Origin: G965279355 sp965279355
Lineage (GTDB): Bacteria > Pseudomonadota > Alphaproteobacteria > CACIAM-22H2
NCBI GenBank assembly: GCA_965279355.1
Contig: OZ257155.1
Span: 2,542,001 to 2,606,000, forward strand
Reading direction: 5' to 3'
DNA: 64,000 bases
A program made the position numbers and the translations under genes. Positions 40,412-50,340 of this stretch are shown here, piece after piece. Positions within the stretch are counted from its first letter, which is position 1. The number at the start of each line of letters is the position of its first letter. A model generated the notes under the pieces. It saw nothing but the letters and a program-made list of their open reading frames with translations, did not search any database and had not been told where the DNA came from.

Positions 40412-42502
40412 TCAGCCGTTGATGTGAATGATGAGATTGCCGTACGCCTCGATTTCGAGACGCTGGCCGAGGCCGACGACGACCGTCGTGTCGGGCCGCT
40501 CGACGATCGCCGGACCCTTGATGGTGTCGCCGGGGCTGAGATCCTCCGAGCGGTAGACCGGCGTGTCGAAGAAGCCCTTGCCGTAGAAAAAGACGCGGCG
40601 TGATGCCACCGGCTTCAGCGTGCTGGCCTTCTTGGCGAGCTTCGCCGGCACCGGACGCGGCACCGGCGAGGTCGCTTCGGCGCGCAAAACGATGAATTCC
40701 ACGCCCGAGGAGCGCAGCGCCGTTCCCTTGCCGTAAATGCGCTCGTATTTTTCCTCGAAGCGTTCGACCAGTGCATCGATGCCTGCCTTGTCCATCTTGC
40801 CGGCCGGCACATCGACTGGGATCTCATGCACCTGCTGGCGGAAGCGCATGCCGCAGACGCGCTTGATGGCGACATCCGCGCCGAGGGCTTCCCGGCTCTG
40901 TGCCTCAAGCCGGGCGAAGCCATCGTTGAACTTCTGCAGGTCAACGTGGTCCGAAGCGCGCTGGAACCGCGCCGGCGCATGGGCCCCGAACGCCAGCGAG
41001 AAGGAACGATGCCTGTCCGCCGTCACCGCACCGAAGGCGGAGTGTCCGGACGCCGTGGTCGGCACCACCACCGTCCCGATGCCGGCAAAAGCCGCGTACT
41101 GGCAGGCATGCGTGGCGCCGGCGCCGCCATAGGCAAACAGAACGAACTCGCGCGGGTCGTAGCCGGATCGCGTGCTGACCCGGCGCAGGAGATCGGCCAT
41201 CTGGTTATTCGCCACCTCGCGGATGCCGGCGGCCGCTTCATGCACGGACAGACCGAGAGGCTTGGCCACATGGTCGTTGACCGCCTTTTCCGCCTTGGCC
41301 GCGTCCAGTTTCATCTGCCCGCCGAGGAAATACTCAGGATCGATGATGCCGAGCACGATATCGGCGTCGGTGATGGTTGGCTCCGTGCCGCCGCGACCGA
41401 AACACGCCGGACCGGGCAGAGCGCCCGCCGATTCCGGACCGACGGCGAGATGCCCGTCGCCAACGCGGGCGATCGACCCGCCGCCGGCACCGATCGCGGT
41501 CACCTTGATCGACGGCAAGGCGACGTGGAAACGGCCGACCTCGCGCATCTGCTCCAGGATCGGCTCACCGTTGACGATGATGCCGACATCGAAGCTGGTG
41601 CCACCCATGTCGGTGGTGAGAATGTTCTTGTAGCCAAGCTGTTCGCCGAGCTTCTGCGAGGCCAGCACGCCGCCGGCCGGACCCGAGGTCAGCAGATTGG
41701 CGGCCTGGAACGCGGCTTCGGCCGCGGGAAGAACACCGCCGCCCGATTCCATGATCGAAATCGGTCCAGCGAAGCCGAATTTGCGGATAGAACCCTCGAG
41801 CCCGTTGATGTACCGGTTGATCACCGGCCCGAGATACGAATTGATCGCGGTTGTCGAGGTCCGCTCGTATTCGCCAAGGATCGGGATCAGTGACGACGAG
41901 ATGGTCACGAACACCTTCGGCGCGATCTCCTTGACCAGTTCCGCGAGACGCTGCTCGTGCTGGGGATTGCGGAACGACCACAGAAGCGTGACCGCGATCG
42001 CCTCCACGCCCTGCTCGACCAGCCGCTGGATGCTCTCCCGCGCACCTTTTTCGTCGAGCGGCGCGACAATCCGGCCCTTGTAGTCAATGCGCTCACCGAT
42101 CTCTTCGATGAGATCGAGCGGAATAATCGGATCGGGAATCGAGCGGGTCGAAAAATGCGCGATTTCATGATCCATCATGCCGACCCAGCTCGCCATGCAG
42201 CGCTGGACCCGGAATGTGTCGCCGAAACCCCGTGTGGTCAGAAGGCCGGTCTTGACGCCTTTGCGCTCGATGAACGCGTTGGTCGCCGCCGTCGTCCCAT
42301 GAGCGAAATAAGCGAGCTTAGAAATCAGCTCGTCGGTCGTGATGCCTTCAGCCTTGGCCGCTAGGCCGAAAGCGTCGAGCACGCCGCGGGTGCGATCATC
42401 GGGAGTCGTCGGCGATTTGAAGATCGTGACAGCTCCCGCTTCCGAGAGCATCACCAGATCGGTGAACGTTCCACCGATATCGGTGCCGACGTAATAGCTC
42501 AT
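40412..42502 (-). CDS. hyuA: Hydantoinase/carboxylase A subunit, first gene of the 15-gene operon
   Basis: This 696-residue protein has the HyuA/oxoprolinase pattern. The opening VGTDIGGTFTDLVML is the phosphate-binding motif, followed by AHGTTAATNAFIERKG, then ESGGGVLPAAEAA and LTTDMGGTSFDVG in the actin-like fold. It is the ATP-using partner of the B subunit. It starts the operon; a candidate regulatory palindrome is 170 bases upstream. It could phosphorylate and activate an amide or enol for ring opening or carboxylation. Confidence 0.85.
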   Translation of the reverse strand: MSYYVGTDIGGTFTDLVMLSEAGAVTIFKSPTTPDDRTRGVLDAFGLAAKAEGITTDELISKLAYFAHGTTAATNAFIERKGVKTGLLTTRGFGDTFRVQRCMASWVGMMDHEIAHFSTRSIPDPIIPLDLIEEIGERIDYKGRIVAPLDEKGARESIQRLVEQGVEAIAVTLLWSFRNPQHEQRLAELVKEIAPKVFVTISSSLIPILGEYERTSTTAINSYLGPVINRYINGLEGSIRKFGFAGPISIMESGGGVLPAAEAAFQAANLLTSGPAGGVLASQKLGEQLGYKNILTTDMGGTSFDVGIIVNGEPILEQMREVGRFHVALPSIKVTAIGAGGGSIARVGDGHLAVGPESAGALPGPACFGRGGTEPTITDADIVLGIIDPEYFLGGQMKLDAAKAEKAVNDHVAKPLGLSVHEAAAGIREVANNQMADLLRRVSTRSGYDPREFVLFAYGGAGATHACQYAAFAGIGTVVVPTTASGHSAFGAVTADRHRSFSLAFGAHAPARFQRASDHVDLQKFNDGFARLEAQSREALGADVAIKRVCGMRFRQQVHEIPVDVPAGKMDKAGIDALVERFEEKYERIYGKGTALRSSGVEFIVLRAEATSPVPRPVPAKLAKKASTLKPVASRRVFFYGKGFFDTPVYRSEDLSPGDTIKGPAIVERPDTTVVVGLGQRLEIEAYGNLIIHING

Positions 42503-43404
42503 CCGCGCGCCTCCCTGGTCGCATGTTCGTACAGGGATGCGGCCGTCTTCGGCTGCGTAGCGATAAAGCTAAGCCGCGCCGATCGTCGCGGGTCAGGCGC
42601 CCCGATTTTTTATGGCGCCGTTTCCTCCCCTATGCCGCCGAGATAAATGCGCGACCGGGGCCTTGTCAAGCAAAACATCATATCACTGTAGTTTTGATGT
42701 TTGCGCAGTTTCGTTATGGAGAAATCCAACGGAGCGTAGGGCCAGCGCCGGAGCGCGGGCATAGGCATCAAAAATTGAATAAAACCACGGCCTTGGATGT
42801 CGGCGGCGATGCTCGGCTGTAAGCTCTAAGCAAACCGGCCACCGTGTTGACGTAACTCCCGTAAAGGCGAATGCGCTTTTGAGCTCCGAGGCTTCCAATG
42901 TGCACTCAGGAGACAACAGTTCGATCGTGAACGTTGGAGCCGCTTATAAAAATATCGTTTGCCGGGTGAACGCGAAGCGTATCGTTGACGACAGAAATAA
43001 TTGGGATACGGGAGGCGCATAGGACGCCCCAAGCTCTGGCCCAGACGCTAGAGCGAAGAAGCACTCATTGTCCGGGCTTCTGTGCCTTCTCAATTGCAAA
43101 CTGGCAGAACGAGAAGCTGAGTGGCGGTGGGAGCAGTCTATAGCGAACTGTTCTCTTGCTCAAAATTCCCGTTATCAGGGAAAAATACTGGGATTTTGGC
43201 GCCATCTCCGGACGGCACCCCCAAAAGAGAGCCTTGAAGCGACTGCCAAATCCTCATTTTCGGACCGCCGGAGACCCCAAATTAACAGGGACGGCTTTTG
43301 CCCAGAGCAGGGAGCCAGAAGAAGAGTATCAGCGATCCTGTTTGCCGGGCGTCGAAATATGGCTGGTGCCCCAACTCCCCGGCCAAGTTTCGTGGATCCG
43401 TCTA
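42503..43404. repeat. Non-coding stretch before hyuA, with a decayed repeat at 43.2 kb
   Basis: I see no gene in this 902-base region apart from the hyuA promoter area. Around 43160-43330, sequence resembling the 27.4 kb gap occurs: CCCGTTATCAGGG, then GGGAAAAATACTGGGATT. Both are likely remnants of the same repeat or mobile element. Confidence 0.45.
42673..42702. promoter_or_regulatory. AAACATCA ... TGATGTTT inverted repeat, candidate operator before hyuA
   Basis: Arms AAACATCA (42673-42680) and TGATGTTT (42695-42702) flank a 14-base AT-rich centre in the gap upstream of hyuA (start 42502). It may be the target of the tandem GntR regulators, or part of the promoter. No other copy was seen, so confidence is low. 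Confidence 0.35.
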
Positions 43405-43680
43405 ATTAAGTCTGCCTAGGGAACGCGGTTCAGTCTTCGGGTCCAGGCTGTAGAAGGCGGTCGCCCCTTCCATTCGATCGTCGCGTGCGTAGACCCACAG
43501 GCCGGCCCGTCTTGGTCCGTCTGCGCGGGGATCCGGCAGTGGCATGGGCGTATCCAATGAATAACAAAGACGGGTTGCGCACAACATTGGTGCATCGGCT
43601 GGAGCCACCGGTAGGCTCCGGCGCAGAATGACTGCGGCGGCGCACCACCGCGACACGAAACTCGTCGACCAGACTATTGA
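43405..43680 (-). pseudogene. Degenerate IS66-family transposase fragment
   Basis: The minus strand reads SLDTPMPLPDPR, then AGLWVYARDDRMEGATAFY near 43500-43450, strongly like the IS66 transposase core DETP-x-LDPG-R-TKTG-LWVYARDDRP. The TKTG part (RRRTKTGR) appears in another frame of the same stretch, so a frameshift has broken it. Both ends are missing. It is probably a scar of an IS66 insertion that also left the adjoining repeat region. Confidence rests on short motifs only. Confidence 0.6.
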
Positions 43681-43781
43681 CTAGGGTGAGGTCTCATCTC
43701 ATAGAGAGTTCACCTCAGGCCCGTGTGCAACTCTTTTAAGTTTATGTGCGCTTCAAAAAAACCCCGCGCGAAAGGCGCCCA

Positions 43782-44780
43782 ATGCTGACTCATGCGATTC
43801 GAATACATCAACGCGGCGGAATCGATGCCCTCCGCTGGGAAGAAGTTGAGACCGGGGAGCCGAGGCCGGGGGAGGTTTTGATTCGCAATACCGCGGTTGG
43901 CCTCAACTTTGTTGACCCCGGACATCGGAGCGGCGTTCGGACGGAAGGGCGCTACGAAACGCCGTTCCCGATGATTCTCGGAACCGAAGGTGCCGGAATC
44001 GTCGAGAAACTCGGGCCGGGCGTCACCGACTTTAAAGTCGGAGATCGCGTGGGCTACTGGTACTCCCCGCCGGGAGGCGCTTATTGCCAAGCACGCGTCT
44101 ACCCAACCCCGCGTCTTGTCAAACTGCCCCCTGACATCAGCGAGGAGACGGCTGCGGCTGTCCTCTGCAAGGGCATGACCGCGAACATGCTGCTGCATTA
44201 CGCCTATCCGGTCGTCAAACCCGGAGATACGGTTCTCGTGCATGCGGCGGCCGGCGCGACCGGGCATATCGTTGCACAGTGGGCTAAACATCTCGGTGCG
44301 ACCGTGATCGGCACGGTCTCGACCGACGAAAAAGCTGAATTCGCACGCGCCCATGGGTGCGATCATGTCATTGTGTATAGCCGCGACGACTTCGTGGCTG
44401 GTGTGCGCGAATACACCAAGGGCCGCGGCGTAGCGGTCGTTTACGAAGGGGTTGGGCGCGACACGTTTCTGAAGTCGCTGGACTGCCTGGAGTTCCGGGG
44501 CACGTGCCTTCTGTATGGCTTGTCGTCCGGCCAGGTCGACCTGTTTGACCCGACGCAGCTTTCGATCAAGGGATGTTTGTACCTGTCCCGACCCTCGACC
44601 CATCAGTACCACCCGACGCCGGAAATCTTTCGGAAGTCGGCGATGGAAGTGTTTGAGGCGGTTCGAACCGGCGTCTTCAAACTGCACATCGGGCAGCGTT
44701 ACGCCCTGAAAGACGTGGCGCAGGCGCATTTGGCGCTCGAGGAACGACGCACGATCGGTGCGACGGTGCTGATACCCTGA
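43782..44780 (+). CDS. Quinone oxidoreductase-type (zinc-free) medium-chain dehydrogenase
   Basis: This 332-residue protein uses the ATG at 43782, with AAAGG upstream; a frame from 43746 would add 12 less plausible residues. It matches NADPH:quinone reductase-like MDRs: AIRIHQRGGIDALRWEEVE, then FPMILGTEGAGIVEKLG, and the NADPH-binding VLVHAAAGATGHIVAQWAK. No structural zinc Cys cluster is seen. It reduces quinones or enones. Its stop is two bases from that of the convergent zinc dehydrogenase. It may detoxify quinones from aromatic breakdown. Confidence 0.85.
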   Translation: MLTHAIRIHQRGGIDALRWEEVETGEPRPGEVLIRNTAVGLNFVDPGHRSGVRTEGRYETPFPMILGTEGAGIVEKLGPGVTDFKVGDRVGYWYSPPGGAYCQARVYPTPRLVKLPPDISEETAAAVLCKGMTANMLLHYAYPVVKPGDTVLVHAAAGATGHIVAQWAKHLGATVIGTVSTDEKAEFARAHGCDHVIVYSRDDFVAGVREYTKGRGVAVVYEGVGRDTFLKSLDCLEFRGTCLLYGLSSGQVDLFDPTQLSIKGCLYLSRPSTHQYHPTPEIFRKSAMEVFEAVRTGVFKLHIGQRYALKDVAQAHLALEERRTIGATVLIP

Positions 44781-44782
44781 GA

Positions 44783-45802
44783 TCAGGGCTGCAGCACGAT
44801 TCGGCCGATAATCCCCCCGGTCTCGACAAGCGCATGCGCTTCCGCAGCGTCCGACAGCGGCATGACTTTGGCGATTTGCGGACGGAGGCTGCCCGCCGCA
44901 ACGAGGTGGATGACGTCCTCAAGCTGGTCACGCCGAGCGCTCGTTACACCGGAAATCGTCGCGGCCTTGAAAATGATCCGGGCCAGGTTCAGCGCAACCT
45001 CTTCGCGCGTGAGCTGTCCAACGATGATGTAGCGGCCGCCCGTCGCCAGGCTGCGGAACGCCGGCGCAAACACCTTGCTGCCAACGGTGTCGATGACAAT
45101 ATCGACACCCTCATCGTCGGTAATTTTTCTGACGTCCTCCGAGAAGTCCCGCCCGTTTTCTGCGACGATAACGTGTCGCGCGCCGCTTTCGGCGAGCGCT
45201 TCGACTTTCGCGGGCGAATGCGTCATGGCAATGACATTGGCGCCGGCGGCCTTCGCGATCTGCAAGGCGGGAAGACCGACCCCGCCGCTGGCGCCAGTCA
45301 CAAGAACGCTCTCGCCAAGCCGGACCTTCGCAATGTCGCGCAGCGCGCTGAGCGCTACGGCCGTCGATGACCCCAGCATGCAGGCCTCGGCGAAGCCTAT
45401 ATTGCCAGGTATTGCGACCAGCGCTTCCGCAGGTATCGCGACATATTCGGCATACCCACCGGAAATTACTCGTCGCCGCGAACAGAGAGTTTCATTGCCG
45501 TTGCGGCACCGCCGACATTCGCCGCAGGAGTGAAAGCCCTTGGAGCAGACGCGCGCACCGATTTTCAGCGCGGCAACAGCGGAGCCCAGTGCGACGACCA
45601 CGCCTGCTATCTCATTGCCGAGAATCTTCGGCAGGCCGTGACCCGGTCGCAACACGCCGTTGCGCTCCACGATGTCGTGATAGGGCACCCCGACGGCGCC
45701 GACCTTGACCAGGACTTCGTGAGGCTGCGGTTGAGGATCAGGCCATTCCTCCAGCCTGAGAACCGATGGATCGCCGTTAACGCGCAGAACAACAGCCTTC
45801 AT
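44783..45802 (-). CDS. Zinc-type alcohol dehydrogenase-like MDR
   Basis: This 339-residue enzyme has the zinc-dependent MDR layout. The structural zinc cluster C-x2-C-x2-C-x7-C is in HSCGECRRCRNGNETLC near residues 95-110, and the coenzyme loop is LVTGASGGVGLPALQIAK. The catalytic zinc ligands are less clear (VPYHDIVERNG instead of Cys-His), so it may be a quinone-reductase-like variant. It overlaps nothing, lying three bases after the ABC ATPase stop at 45806. It may share a transcript with the Fbp-type transporter. Confidence 0.83.
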   Translation of the reverse strand: MKAVVLRVNGDPSVLRLEEWPDPQPQPHEVLVKVGAVGVPYHDIVERNGVLRPGHGLPKILGNEIAGVVVALGSAVAALKIGARVCSKGFHSCGECRRCRNGNETLCSRRRVISGGYAEYVAIPAEALVAIPGNIGFAEACMLGSSTAVALSALRDIAKVRLGESVLVTGASGGVGLPALQIAKAAGANVIAMTHSPAKVEALAESGARHVIVAENGRDFSEDVRKITDDEGVDIVIDTVGSKVFAPAFRSLATGGRYIIVGQLTREEVALNLARIIFKAATISGVTSARRDQLEDVIHLVAAGSLRPQIAKVMPLSDAAEAHALVETGGIIGRIVLQP

Positions 45803-45805
45803 GCA

Positions 45806-46906
45806 TCAACCTTTGAAGGCCCAAGCCTGGCCGTCAAGCGCCGTTACAGTCACGTTTTGTCCCACACGGACATTCTGCAGCGAGGGGGCTTCGACGTTGA
45901 AAAGGCCGCCGCCCACTTCGACGACTATGGAGCGCCGGGGCCCGCGAAAGATCGTGTCAGCAACATTCCCGCGCCACACGCCCTGGCGGCCGTGCTCAAC
46001 ATCGCCCGGCTCGCTGAGCCGGACATCCTCAGGACGAATCATTGCGAGCAGCGGCGTCCCCGGTGCAAACGCGTGCGCCGCCCGACACGCCAGCTCCCAC
46101 CCGTCGCCGCGAACAACGACCCGGAAGAGCCCGCCGTTTTCCGGCCTGCTTTCGACTGCGGTGGCCGCAAGAAGATTCGGCGTTCCGAAAAACGCAGCGA
46201 CTTCGCGGGATTGGGGACGACGGTAAATCTCTTCCGGCGCGCCGATTTGCATGATCTTTCCCGCATGCATCACGACGATACGATCGGACAACGCCATCGC
46301 TTCTTCCTGATCGTGCGTGACGTAGAGCGTCGTGACGCCCAGACGGCGTTGCAGGGCACGGAATTCGTCGCCTGTCTGCGTACGCAGCTTTGCGTCAAGG
46401 TTGGATAGCGGTTCATCCAACAGAAGTACTTCAGGCTCGAATACGAGCGAGCGAGCGATGGCGACACGCTGTTGCTGACCGCCCGATAACAGCGGCGCCG
46501 GGCGCGCCTCGAACTTTTCGAGCTCGACCAGCTTCAACGCTCTCCTGACCTTCTCCCGGATTTCAACGGCCGGGCGGCGCCGAATGCGCAGAGGATAAGC
46601 GACGTTCTCGAAAACCGTCATGTGCGGCCAGATGGCATAGGACTGAAACACCATGCCGATATTACGCTGGTCCGGCGCCACGAACAGTTGCGCGCTTGCG
46701 TCGCTCACCACGCGCTCGCCGATCGAGATGCGGCCGCTGTCGTTCTGTTCGAGTCCCGCCACCATGCGCAGCGTCGTGGTCTTACCGCAGCCCGAAGGGC
46801 CGAGAAGCGTCACGAACTCGCCATCGCCTATGTTGAGGTCGACATTGTCGACCGCCGCCACGGTCGCAAACCGGCGGCTGACCTGTTCGATTGTTATTCC
46901 TGGCAC
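45806..46906 (-). CDS. Fbp/Pot-type ABC transporter ATPase
   Basis: This 366-residue ATPase starts with GTG at 46906 after GAGGGGG. Walker A GPSGCGKT is at 36-43, the Q-loop NIGMVFQSYAIWPHMTV, signature LSGGQQQRVAIARS, Walker B VLLLDEPLSNLDAK. The C-terminal third is the regulatory OB domain typical of ferric-iron, polyamine and sugar transporters (TOBE). It works with the fused permease at 46935 and the binding protein at 51133. Confidence 0.88.
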   Translation of the reverse strand: MPGITIEQVSRRFATVAAVDNVDLNIGDGEFVTLLGPSGCGKTTTLRMVAGLEQNDSGRISIGERVVSDASAQLFVAPDQRNIGMVFQSYAIWPHMTVFENVAYPLRIRRRPAVEIREKVRRALKLVELEKFEARPAPLLSGGQQQRVAIARSLVFEPEVLLLDEPLSNLDAKLRTQTGDEFRALQRRLGVTTLYVTHDQEEAMALSDRIVVMHAGKIMQIGAPEEIYRRPQSREVAAFFGTPNLLAATAVESRPENGGLFRVVVRGDGWELACRAAHAFAPGTPLLAMIRPEDVRLSEPGDVEHGRQGVWRGNVADTIFRGPRRSIVVEVGGGLFNVEAPSLQNVRVGQNVTVTALDGQAWAFKG

Positions 46907-46934
46907 GAAATTGCCCCCTCGACGCTACGCATCC

Positions 46935-48614
46935 TCAACCCATGTTGAGGCGCTGCTTAACCATCACATGCTGCATCCAACGGAACACGAAGACGAGTAT
47001 CATCATCATGAGGCCGATGACAGTCACGCGTTCAGGCTGACCGTCGATGAGCATTCGAATCATGACCACGGACAAAACCTCGGACCCGACGGCATAAAGG
47101 AGGACCGAGGCGCTGAGTTCACGCATGATTCCGAAGAAGGTCAGGATCCAGCCGACTGCAAAGGCCGGCCATGCGATCGCGATAAGAATGCGCCACAGCG
47201 TCTGCCACCAGCTGGCGCCGTGGACGCGCGAGCACTCCTCGATGTCGAAGGACAATTGCGAAAACGTGCCGTTCATGATGCGTACGGCCAGCGGCGTCCC
47301 GAGCGTGATATAGGCGAGCAAAAGAGCCCACACGGTTCCGTAAATCTGAATCGGGCCTGGGATGATGGCAAAACCCCACAGAAAGCCGATGCCCAGCACC
47401 ATTCCGGGCATCATCCAGGGCAGCCACGCCAGGGTCTCGATCAGGCGGCGCCCGCGCCATGTTGTCCGCACCGACACGTACGCGACCATTCCGCCGAGTA
47501 GCATTGTCGCCGAGGCGCCGAGCACACCGAGGAGCATCGTGTTGTAAATGGCGCGCCACACCTGGCGGTTCTCGAACACCCATTCGTAGTGCTCGAAGGT
47601 CAACATGTCCCAGCTATAGAAACCGAATAGCCGGAAAAACGACCCGATGAGGAGCTGCGCGAACGGCAGCGCAACGGCGAGCAGGAAAAACAGCACGCAG
47701 ATCGTGAATGTAAGCCAGCGCCATTTACCCAGCTTGATGATCCCGGGTGAGTAGCCCTTGCCGGTGATCGTCTGGTAGCTGCGGTTTCCCAGGATCCACC
47801 ACTGAAGGAACACCAGCAGGAACATCAGCAGCAACACCGAGAACGCCAAGGCAGTCGCGTACTGATACTCCGGCAGTCCGCCGGTAACGTTGATGGCGCG
47901 GAAAATCTCGGTGGTAAGAACATAGATGTCCGCGGGGCGGCCGAAAATCAGCGGCGACTCAAACGCCTCCACGCCGCGTATGAAAGACAGGATGAACGCG
48001 CTGGTGATAATCGGCATCAACAGCACCAGCGTGACTCGCCTGAACGTCTGCCACCGCGATGCTCCTGACATGCGGCTCGACTCCTCCAACGCCGGGTCGA
48101 AAGCGCGGAATGCGTCGACGATGAACAGAAAAATGAACGGCGTCGAGTACTGCACCATGTGCCAGATGACGCCGAAATAGGAATAGACGTTGATGATGGT
48201 CGTGTTGGTACCGGTCAGCCATCGCCAGGCAAGATTGATCGTTCCGACCTGCGGGTTTCCCATCACCGTCCAGGCGGTCGCCGTGATGACCGGCGGAATA
48301 AAGAACGGCAGCGCAATCAGCACTTCAAGAACACGTCGACCCGGGGTGTCGGTGCGCGCGACGATCCAGGCAAAGAGAATGGCCAACGCTACGGCGATGC
48401 CGGTCTTGAGAAGCGCGATTCCGAGCGTGTCCAGCAGAATGCGGAAATTGTGGGCTGAAACGACTTCCTTGTACCCGGCGAGGCTGAACTCACCGGGCAC
48501 GCCGGGCGGCGTCGTGTGGAGGCTGCCGTAAACCAAGGTCGCAAGTGGGTAAAGAGTGAGAATGCTCAGGACGATGAGCAACGACCCGACCGACAGGATT
48601 GCAGTCTTCCGCAT
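46935..48614 (-). CDS. Fbp-type ABC transporter permease (two permease domains on one chain)
   Basis: This 559-residue membrane protein has two repeated binding-protein-dependent permease domains, as is usual for FbpB/ThiP-like permeases. Each has an EAA-type loop (EESSRMSGASRWQTFRRV near residue 178, and EECSRVHGASWWQTLWRI near residue 460). It starts with ATG at 48614. It forms the channel for the 45806 ATPase and the 51133 binding protein. It could import iron, thiamine or an organic acid; neighbouring acyl-CoA ligase suggests the latter. Confidence 0.87.
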   Translation of the reverse strand: MRKTAILSVGSLLIVLSILTLYPLATLVYGSLHTTPPGVPGEFSLAGYKEVVSAHNFRILLDTLGIALLKTGIAVALAILFAWIVARTDTPGRRVLEVLIALPFFIPPVITATAWTVMGNPQVGTINLAWRWLTGTNTTIINVYSYFGVIWHMVQYSTPFIFLFIVDAFRAFDPALEESSRMSGASRWQTFRRVTLVLLMPIITSAFILSFIRGVEAFESPLIFGRPADIYVLTTEIFRAINVTGGLPEYQYATALAFSVLLLMFLLVFLQWWILGNRSYQTITGKGYSPGIIKLGKWRWLTFTICVLFFLLAVALPFAQLLIGSFFRLFGFYSWDMLTFEHYEWVFENRQVWRAIYNTMLLGVLGASATMLLGGMVAYVSVRTTWRGRRLIETLAWLPWMMPGMVLGIGFLWGFAIIPGPIQIYGTVWALLLAYITLGTPLAVRIMNGTFSQLSFDIEECSRVHGASWWQTLWRILIAIAWPAFAVGWILTFFGIMRELSASVLLYAVGSEVLSVVMIRMLIDGQPERVTVIGLMMMILVFVFRWMQHVMVKQRLNMG

Positions 48615-48721
48615 ACAGCGTCGCCTTTCTTACCGGGGCTCGGGCCGCGTCGACCCACGGGTGCGGCCGAGGCAGGCCAGCGACGCGACGACGCGGTCCG
48701 TATTATCGCGAGGCTCTCGCT

Positions 48722-50299
48722 TCATGCGCCGGCTGTCTTCACGGCATCAGCGTCGGCCGTTTCTTTCTTGAGCATAGCCTCGATATCGCGACGGATAATC
48801 TTGCCGCTGGCGCTGCGTCTGAGATCGGATTCGGCGACGAAGCGGACTTCACGCGGCACTTTGTATCGCGCGATCTGACTGCGACAGGCCTCGATCGCTT
48901 GGGCTTCGGTCAACGAACCCTCGCCGGTCCGGACGACGAAGGCGACCGGCACCTCGCCCCATTTCGAATCCGGCTTACGAACGACAACCACATCCGCCAC
49001 GCCTGGCAGGCCGATCAGCACCCGCTCGATCTCAGCCGGGTAGATATTTTCTCCGCCCGACTTGATCAGATATTTGCGGCGGTCGACGAAATCGAGCGTG
49101 GCGTCCGGATTGCGGCGCAATACGTCGCCGAGATGGAACCAGCCGCCGCGGAATTCATGCGCGTTTACTTCGGGCGCGCGCCAATAGCCGCTAAACATCG
49201 TGGGGCTTCGACATACGACTTCACCAGCTTCGCCTGGCTCGACATCACAATCGTCTTCGTCGAGCAGACGAATCTGGCAATAAGAGCTTTGCTCCTTTGA
49301 CAATCGCGTCGGAACAACGCCGACGGGAATCACGCCCTTGCTGGCAGGCGCCCACCCGGACTCGGAAGCGCCGAATGAATTGCAATAGGGCGCGCCGACG
49401 AGGCTTGTGAGCTCCGCGATATGCGCTGGTGGGACAAGGTCGGCGACCACCCCCACCGTGCGGACGCTGAGTGGGCGCAAGCCGCTCGATTTGAGGGCGC
49501 CGATAACCCTTTCCACGACGCCGGGAAGCACAGTGAGGTGTGCGATCTTCTCGCGCGAGGCGATCTCGACCAGCCTGTCAGCGTCGAAGCCGTCCATGAT
49601 GTTGACCTTCGCGCCCCGCAGCATCGCGGCTATGGTGTGATCCATGCCGCTGACGTGAAACATCGGCGACCATGCAATAAAACCGTCGTCGCTGGCCACT
49701 GGCACCGGTTCGATGCGGTTCATCAGGGCGCGCACGATTTCAGCCCGCTGGCTAATGACCGCGCCTTTCGGCAAGCCAGTCGTTCCTGATGTGTAGATGA
49801 TGATGAGGCCGTCCTCGGACTCGGCGACCTCCGGCGGCTCCTTCGCGTCCGCGCGCGCGAGCGCTTTTTCATATTCGCCACCGAAGCAGAGGCACGCCGC
49901 TCCCGAAATACCGAGACGTTCGACCGACGGAGCAAGACGCTCGGAATAAAGCAGGAGCTTCGGATCGGCGAGCTCGATGCAATGCTTCAATTCCGAATCC
50001 GACTGGCGCCAGTTCTGGCAACCGACGAGCACGCCCAGCTTCGCGGCCGCCAGCACCGCTTCAACGTATTCATGGCGGTTTTCGGACAGAACGGAAATAC
50101 GGTCCCAGCGGACCACGCCGTGCGACGCCAGTACATGCGCGAGGCGGTTTACCCGGTCGTTGAGCTGCGCGTAATTCCAGACGCGGCCGCCCTCGGCCAG
50201 CGCCGGCCGTTGGCCACCCAGCAGCACTTGTTCGACAAACAGCGACCCTACGGTGACGTTCGTGGCGACGCGCACCAGGTCGGCTCCCATGCCCAACAT
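48722..50299 (-). CDS. AMP-forming acyl-CoA ligase
   Basis: This 525-residue enzyme has the ANL superfamily motifs. The phosphate loop is IIIYTSGTTGLPKGAV; SFGASESGWAP is in the A5 region; FHLGDVLRRNPDATLDFVDR is the A7/A8 hinge; the end holds the catalytic Lys in RSASGKIIRRD. It activates a carboxylic acid to an acyl-AMP and then to the CoA thioester. It lies between the TetR regulator and the permease in the transporter locus, so import and CoA activation may be coupled. The chain could be aromatic, fatty or cyclic. Confidence 0.87.
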   Translation of the reverse strand: MLGMGADLVRVATNVTVGSLFVEQVLLGGQRPALAEGGRVWNYAQLNDRVNRLAHVLASHGVVRWDRISVLSENRHEYVEAVLAAAKLGVLVGCQNWRQSDSELKHCIELADPKLLLYSERLAPSVERLGISGAACLCFGGEYEKALARADAKEPPEVAESEDGLIIIYTSGTTGLPKGAVISQRAEIVRALMNRIEPVPVASDDGFIAWSPMFHVSGMDHTIAAMLRGAKVNIMDGFDADRLVEIASREKIAHLTVLPGVVERVIGALKSSGLRPLSVRTVGVVADLVPPAHIAELTSLVGAPYCNSFGASESGWAPASKGVIPVGVVPTRLSKEQSSYCQIRLLDEDDCDVEPGEAGEVVCRSPTMFSGYWRAPEVNAHEFRGGWFHLGDVLRRNPDATLDFVDRRKYLIKSGGENIYPAEIERVLIGLPGVADVVVVRKPDSKWGEVPVAFVVRTGEGSLTEAQAIEACRSQIARYKVPREVRFVAESDLRRSASGKIIRRDIEAMLKKETADADAVKTAGA

Positions 50300-50340
50300 T
50301 TACCCCCCGAATCTTCGCCTTTAACGCCTGCAGGACGGCG

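Noticed and set aside
43068..43409. 113-codon plus-strand open frame in the 43 kb gap
   Set aside because: It has no ribosome site or recognisable domain and lies in the decayed repeat region.
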